7,486 nt of DNA from positions 1 to 7,486 of the forward strand of contig NZ_CP014290.1 in the NCBI RefSeq assembly GCF_001595725.1, read 5' to 3'. The position numbers and the translations under genes were made by a program. The notes below the pieces were generated by a model, which saw nothing but the letters and a program-made list of their open reading frames with translations, ran no database searches and was not told the origin of the DNA. This DNA comes from Bacillus thuringiensis (GTDB taxonomy: Bacteria > Bacillota > Bacilli > Bacillales > Bacillaceae_G). Shown here piece by piece: positions 5,629 to 7,486 of the stretch. The stretch's first letter is position 1. The number at the start of each line of letters is the position of its first letter.

Positions 5629-6033
5629 ATGCAACCTTATGAATTTAATCCAATAACTAATTATTCTTATATACCCGAAAGAGATGATTGTTTAAAAGAA
5701 TGTTTACAAAAAGAAACCGGTTTGGATCCGCAAGCAATAACGGAAATTATAGCGTGTTTAGGTCGTTGCGGACTTGATTTTTGGTGTTTAGCTGGTTGTA
5801 TAGGATTATCTTTAGCAAGACGTATTTGGAGAGCTGTTGTGAAATGTTGGGGAGAATGCTCATATTATAAATATTCAATAGATCAGATACCTGGTGCTTG
5901 TATATATATAACTAGAGATGGAAATCGTCATTGTCAAAATGTTCGTAGTCAAATATATTGTGAACAAATTAAAGAATCTCCAGATGTTATATGGGCAGAA
6001 TTTTATCCATTAAGACAATGTCCTTCATCTTAA
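5629..6033 (+). CDS. Cysteine-rich 134-aa protein with four CX3C pairs
   Basis: Not a family I recognise. Twelve cysteines occur at 21, 25, 43, 47, 53, 57, 73, 77, 91, 102, 111 and 131. The first eight form four CX3C pairs (21/25, 43/47, 53/57, 73/77) in a region that looks helical; the other four are in a C-terminal part with aromatic residues. Residues 48-71 (GLDFWCLAGCIGLSLARR and onward) are hydrophobic and could be a buried or membrane-touching helix. There is no N-terminal signal peptide. CX3C pairs in helices are known to form disulfide-clasped hairpins (as in small Tim proteins) or to bind metal; which applies here cannot be told. The start is supported by AGGAGATGG upstream. The stop codon is embedded in a strong terminator. 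Possible bacteriocin-like or metal-binding cargo is speculation. Confidence 0.8.
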   Translation: MQPYEFNPITNYSYIPERDDCLKECLQKETGLDPQAITEIIACLGRCGLDFWCLAGCIGLSLARRIWRAVVKCWGECSYYKYSIDQIPGACIYITRDGNRHCQNVRSQIYCEQIKESPDVIWAEFYPLRQCPSS

Positions 6034-6079
6034 AAAGGCTTATTCTTTATCTATTTTTAGATAAAGAATAAGCCTTTTT
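6032..6079. terminator. 22-bp bidirectional terminator overlapping the stop codon
   Basis: A perfect 22-bp stem (6032-6053 with 6058-6079, loop TTTT) carries T runs outward on both strands. Its first bases are the last two of the TAA stop of the Cys-rich gene. It derives from the terminator of the inverted MerR-like copy (compare 1946-1995), now apparently shared by the converging plus gene. The long stem could be an RNase III substrate. Confidence 0.92.
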
Positions 6080-6145
6080 TCCATTATTAAATTTTAATTT
6101 ATTTACTAAATAGACGACCCTAAAGTGATTTCTTTTGTTTTGAAA
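6032..6145 (-). repeat. Inverted repeat copy B of the MerR-like 3' end
   Basis: The reverse complement of this segment matches 1881-1994 without gaps (97 of 114 by hand). The two copies flank a 4.0-kb interior with the peptide cassette and both orphan genes. Confidence 0.9.
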
Positions 6146-6349
6146 CTGTTCTTCTCTTATTATTTTTTGAACATCAGTTTCCTATAAAAATTTATTTTAT
6201 TGATCCAACCTTTGAATTTTTCCATTGTTTTTTCTCTGTCCGCTTGGCGAGAAAGTTACCGTAGGTTTGACAGTTTTGTTTTATAGTCATAGCTGATACT
6301 TTTATTTTCTTGGCTACTTCTTCAGCTGATAACCAGTTTTTTGTTGCAT
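6099..6349 (-). pseudogene. Decayed second MerR/DUF3967-like gene
   Basis: Reading leftward, an HTH-like segment is visible in one frame (NWLSAEEVAKKIKVSAMTIK, then a segment ending KRTEKKQW), stopping at 6192. The likely start ATG at 6349 gives MQQK and needs a frameshift in an A6 run to join it. Further on, ETDVQKIIREEQ matches EMDDKRIIREEQ of the intact gene (residues 127-138). Then about 65 bases are missing, and the tail appears as KKSL-stop-GRLFSK against KKSLWSRLFGK, where a TGG codon became TAG. It is less than half the intact length. Deletions, at least two frame breaks and a nonsense codon make it a clear remnant. Its HTH is not close to that of the 1406 gene, but its 3' end is. Confidence 0.85.
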
Positions 6350-6419
6350 TGTTCAGATCACCATCCTTCTAACCATCTATTTGTTTTTGTAAATATAAAA
6401 AGTTAGACAAGATACAACA

Positions 6420-6481
6420 AAAAAAGCCATTCATGCTATAATTGAGTTGACTAGACAAAATTATAGTGAAGGGGCTTTTTT
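6420..6481. terminator. Composite bidirectional hairpin before the RepL-like gene
   Basis: Nested stems: AAAAAAGCC 6420-6428 with GGCTTTTTT 6473-6481; TTCA 6430-6433 with TGAA 6467-6470; CTATAATT 6436-6443 with AATTATAG 6459-6466; 15-base loop. A and T runs fit a two-way terminator. It lies just upstream of both the minus pseudogene and the plus RepL-like gene, an odd place for one; it may be left from a rearranged neighbour or an insertion-element end. Confidence 0.65.
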
Positions 6482-6554
6482 GTATTTTATAACAGATTAT
6501 TAGAGTATCAGACTCTTAGAAAATATTCTATATACATAATACCAAAATAAAAGT

Positions 6555-6588
6555 CTCTTCGCTAGTTGTAAAAACTAGAAGTGGAGAG
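6555..6588 (+). promoter_or_regulatory. Hairpin overlapping the ribosome site of the RepL-like gene
   Basis: CTAGTT 6562-6567 pairs with AACTAG 6573-6578, and flanking CTT/AAG extends the stem. TCTC (6554-6557) can alternatively pair with GAGA in the ribosome site (GGAGAG, 6583-6588). Sequestering this site would limit translation, as is common for plasmid replication genes. Confidence 0.5.
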
Positions 6589-6594
6589 TTAATT

Positions 6595-7179
6595 ATGAAA
6601 AAAATAGTGGATTTTTCAGAAGTTGAGAAAAATGCAAGGTTAAGAGATATTGATAATTCGAAGATTTTAACGGAAGAAGAAATGGAAATGGCTAATGATC
6701 TTCAAGCAAAAGCAAATGCAAGAGGTATGAAGTTAGTCCCAGAACGTAAAATTAAGAGTAAGGTAAGATTTGCGCAATTAATTCAAGATAATATATGGTA
6801 TATAGAAGAAAATTCTTATCTAGATAATAAAGAAATTGTATTTCTTTGGAAGATAAGTAGTAAAGTTGGTTTTTTGAGTAATTGTATTGTTGATAGTATA
6901 CATAAGAAAAGCCCTGTACCTTTAACACAGACTGATATTGCTAGAGTTTTAAAAAGAACTAAAAATAATGTGAATCCAATTATTAAATCTTTAGTTGATA
7001 AAGGGATTTTAGCAGTTTCTGAGGTAGGTGTTGATGGTAATAACGCGAGAGCAAATGCATATTTTGTTAATCCTAACATTATGTTTGCAGGAGATAAAGA
7101 TGATGTTAATCAAACTTTAAGGGCAATGTTTAGTAGAGTACCAAAGGAATTAAAAAAGTTACCTATAAAATTATTTTGA
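6595..7179 (+). CDS. RepL-like winged-helix plasmid replication/maintenance protein
   Basis: 194-aa soluble basic protein. Residues 1-55 are charged and helical. The C-terminal half holds a winged helix: PLTQTDIARVLKRTKNNVN (109-127) is the helix-turn-helix, followed by PIIKSLVDKGILAV and a wing (142-157). Next comes YFVNPNIMFAG (156-166), the Y-x-VNP...G signature seen in Firmicute RepL and related plasmid wHTH proteins. GGAGAG lies 6 bases before the ATG, inside a hairpin. A terminator follows at once, then two palindromic repeats that it may bind. It could be the replication initiator or a copy-number/transcription regulator; no nicking tyrosine motif or other Rep family is visible in the window, so it is the best initiator candidate. 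Family assignment is from memory and moderate. Confidence 0.65.
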   Translation: MKKIVDFSEVEKNARLRDIDNSKILTEEEMEMANDLQAKANARGMKLVPERKIKSKVRFAQLIQDNIWYIEENSYLDNKEIVFLWKISSKVGFLSNCIVDSIHKKSPVPLTQTDIARVLKRTKNNVNPIIKSLVDKGILAVSEVGVDGNNARANAYFVNPNIMFAGDKDDVNQTLRAMFSRVPKELKKLPIKLF

Positions 7180-7208
7180 AGATACTAATATTTTTAGTAT
7201 CTTTTTTT
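7179..7208 (+). terminator. Terminator of the RepL-like gene
   Basis: AAGATACTAA (7179-7188) pairs with TTAGTATCTT (7194-7203), 5-base loop, followed by T residues to 7208. It begins on the last base of the TGA stop codon. Confidence 0.88.
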
Positions 7209-7230
7209 ATTAAATACGTGTAATTTTGGA

Positions 7231-7270
7231 GTTCTTAAAATCAAGAACTAAAGTTCTTAAAATTAAGAAC
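7231..7270. repeat. Two tandem 18-bp palindromic sites (operator or iterons)
   Basis: 7231-7248 and 7253-7270 are direct repeats differing at one base; each has arms GTTCTT and AAGAAC around six A/T-rich bases. Start-to-start spacing is 22 bases, two helical turns, so dimers would sit on the same face of the DNA. They lie just after the RepL-like gene and before the structured region, fitting an origin or autoregulatory site. Confidence 0.8.
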
Positions 7271-7353
7271 AGCCAAAAATGCTTTGAAGTATTGATATTA
7301 CTGGTTTTTTTATACTTTTATAGGTGTGTTCTATCTCACTCTCTATATAAGGC

Positions 7354-7486
7354 TAAAAGTTCCGCAAGGAACAGGTAGTATTTTTAAGCAAACTACGCTT
7401 AAAAATCTCCACCTTTGCTAGAAAAAAGTCGCCTCGTTAATCCTCGGCTAAAGTCGAAGACTTTTCTTTTTTCTAGCATCCTTGCG
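7354..7486 (+). other. Start of the structured region, continuing across the circular junction
   Basis: No gene. Hairpins: GTTCC-GCAA-GGAAC (7359-7372, GNRA loop); TTTTTAAGC 7381-7389 with GCTTAAAAA 7397-7405; a 13-bp stem 7416-7428/7466-7478. The last bases plus the first nine of the window complement 7354-7369 with one extra G, closing a three-way-junction-like domain. No clear promoter was found in 7271-7353. Confidence 0.55.

Overview
The window is AT-rich low-GC Gram-positive DNA with strong Shine-Dalgarno sites, and it most resembles a small plasmid of Bacillus, Brevibacillus or a related genus. The gene content is plasmid-like: a RepL-like winged-helix protein followed by two tandem palindromic operator or iteron-like sites, a MerR-type HTH/coiled-coil protein of the DUF3967 kind, a decayed second copy of that gene, and a recombinase remnant. 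Placing the last bases next to the first creates a near-perfect long stem (7354-7369 with 7479-7486 plus 1-9). The window may therefore be one complete circular molecule of about 7.5 kb opened inside a structured region.

Layout: 1-1250 has no convincing gene but is packed with nested hairpins and ends in a strong Rho-independent terminator. It looks like a large structured non-coding RNA, or alternatively a folded single-strand DNA origin, and it continues upstream across the junction into 7354-7486. Next come the MerR/DUF3967-like gene (1406-1927, +) with its terminator, and an intergenic stretch with another terminator, an 11-bp inverted repeat and a 28-codon recombinase remnant. The minus strand from 4617 to 2496 carries a three-gene cassette: a previously hidden 59-codon peptide gene, its own terminator, then two overlapping genes for all-helical proteins resembling the DUF6895 / alpha-toroid type. 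The peptide gene and the first enzyme-like gene have duplicated leaders. Two plus-strand orphan genes follow: a 146-aa beta-rich protein and a 134-aa protein with 12 cysteines in a regular CX3C pattern. After them lie the minus-strand MerR/DUF3967 pseudogene, a composite hairpin, the RepL-like gene, its terminator and the tandem palindromes.

How it may work together: the RepL-like gene, the operator/iteron pair and the MerR-like gene form a likely maintenance backbone. The peptide plus DUF6895-like pair and the two Cys-containing orphans look like cargo. The two most interesting points are the roughly 1.3-1.4 kb hairpin region ending in a terminator, and the small cysteine- and tryptophan-ending peptide that shares a duplicated leader with a helical protein pair. 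No function beyond family resemblance is proven by the sequence.
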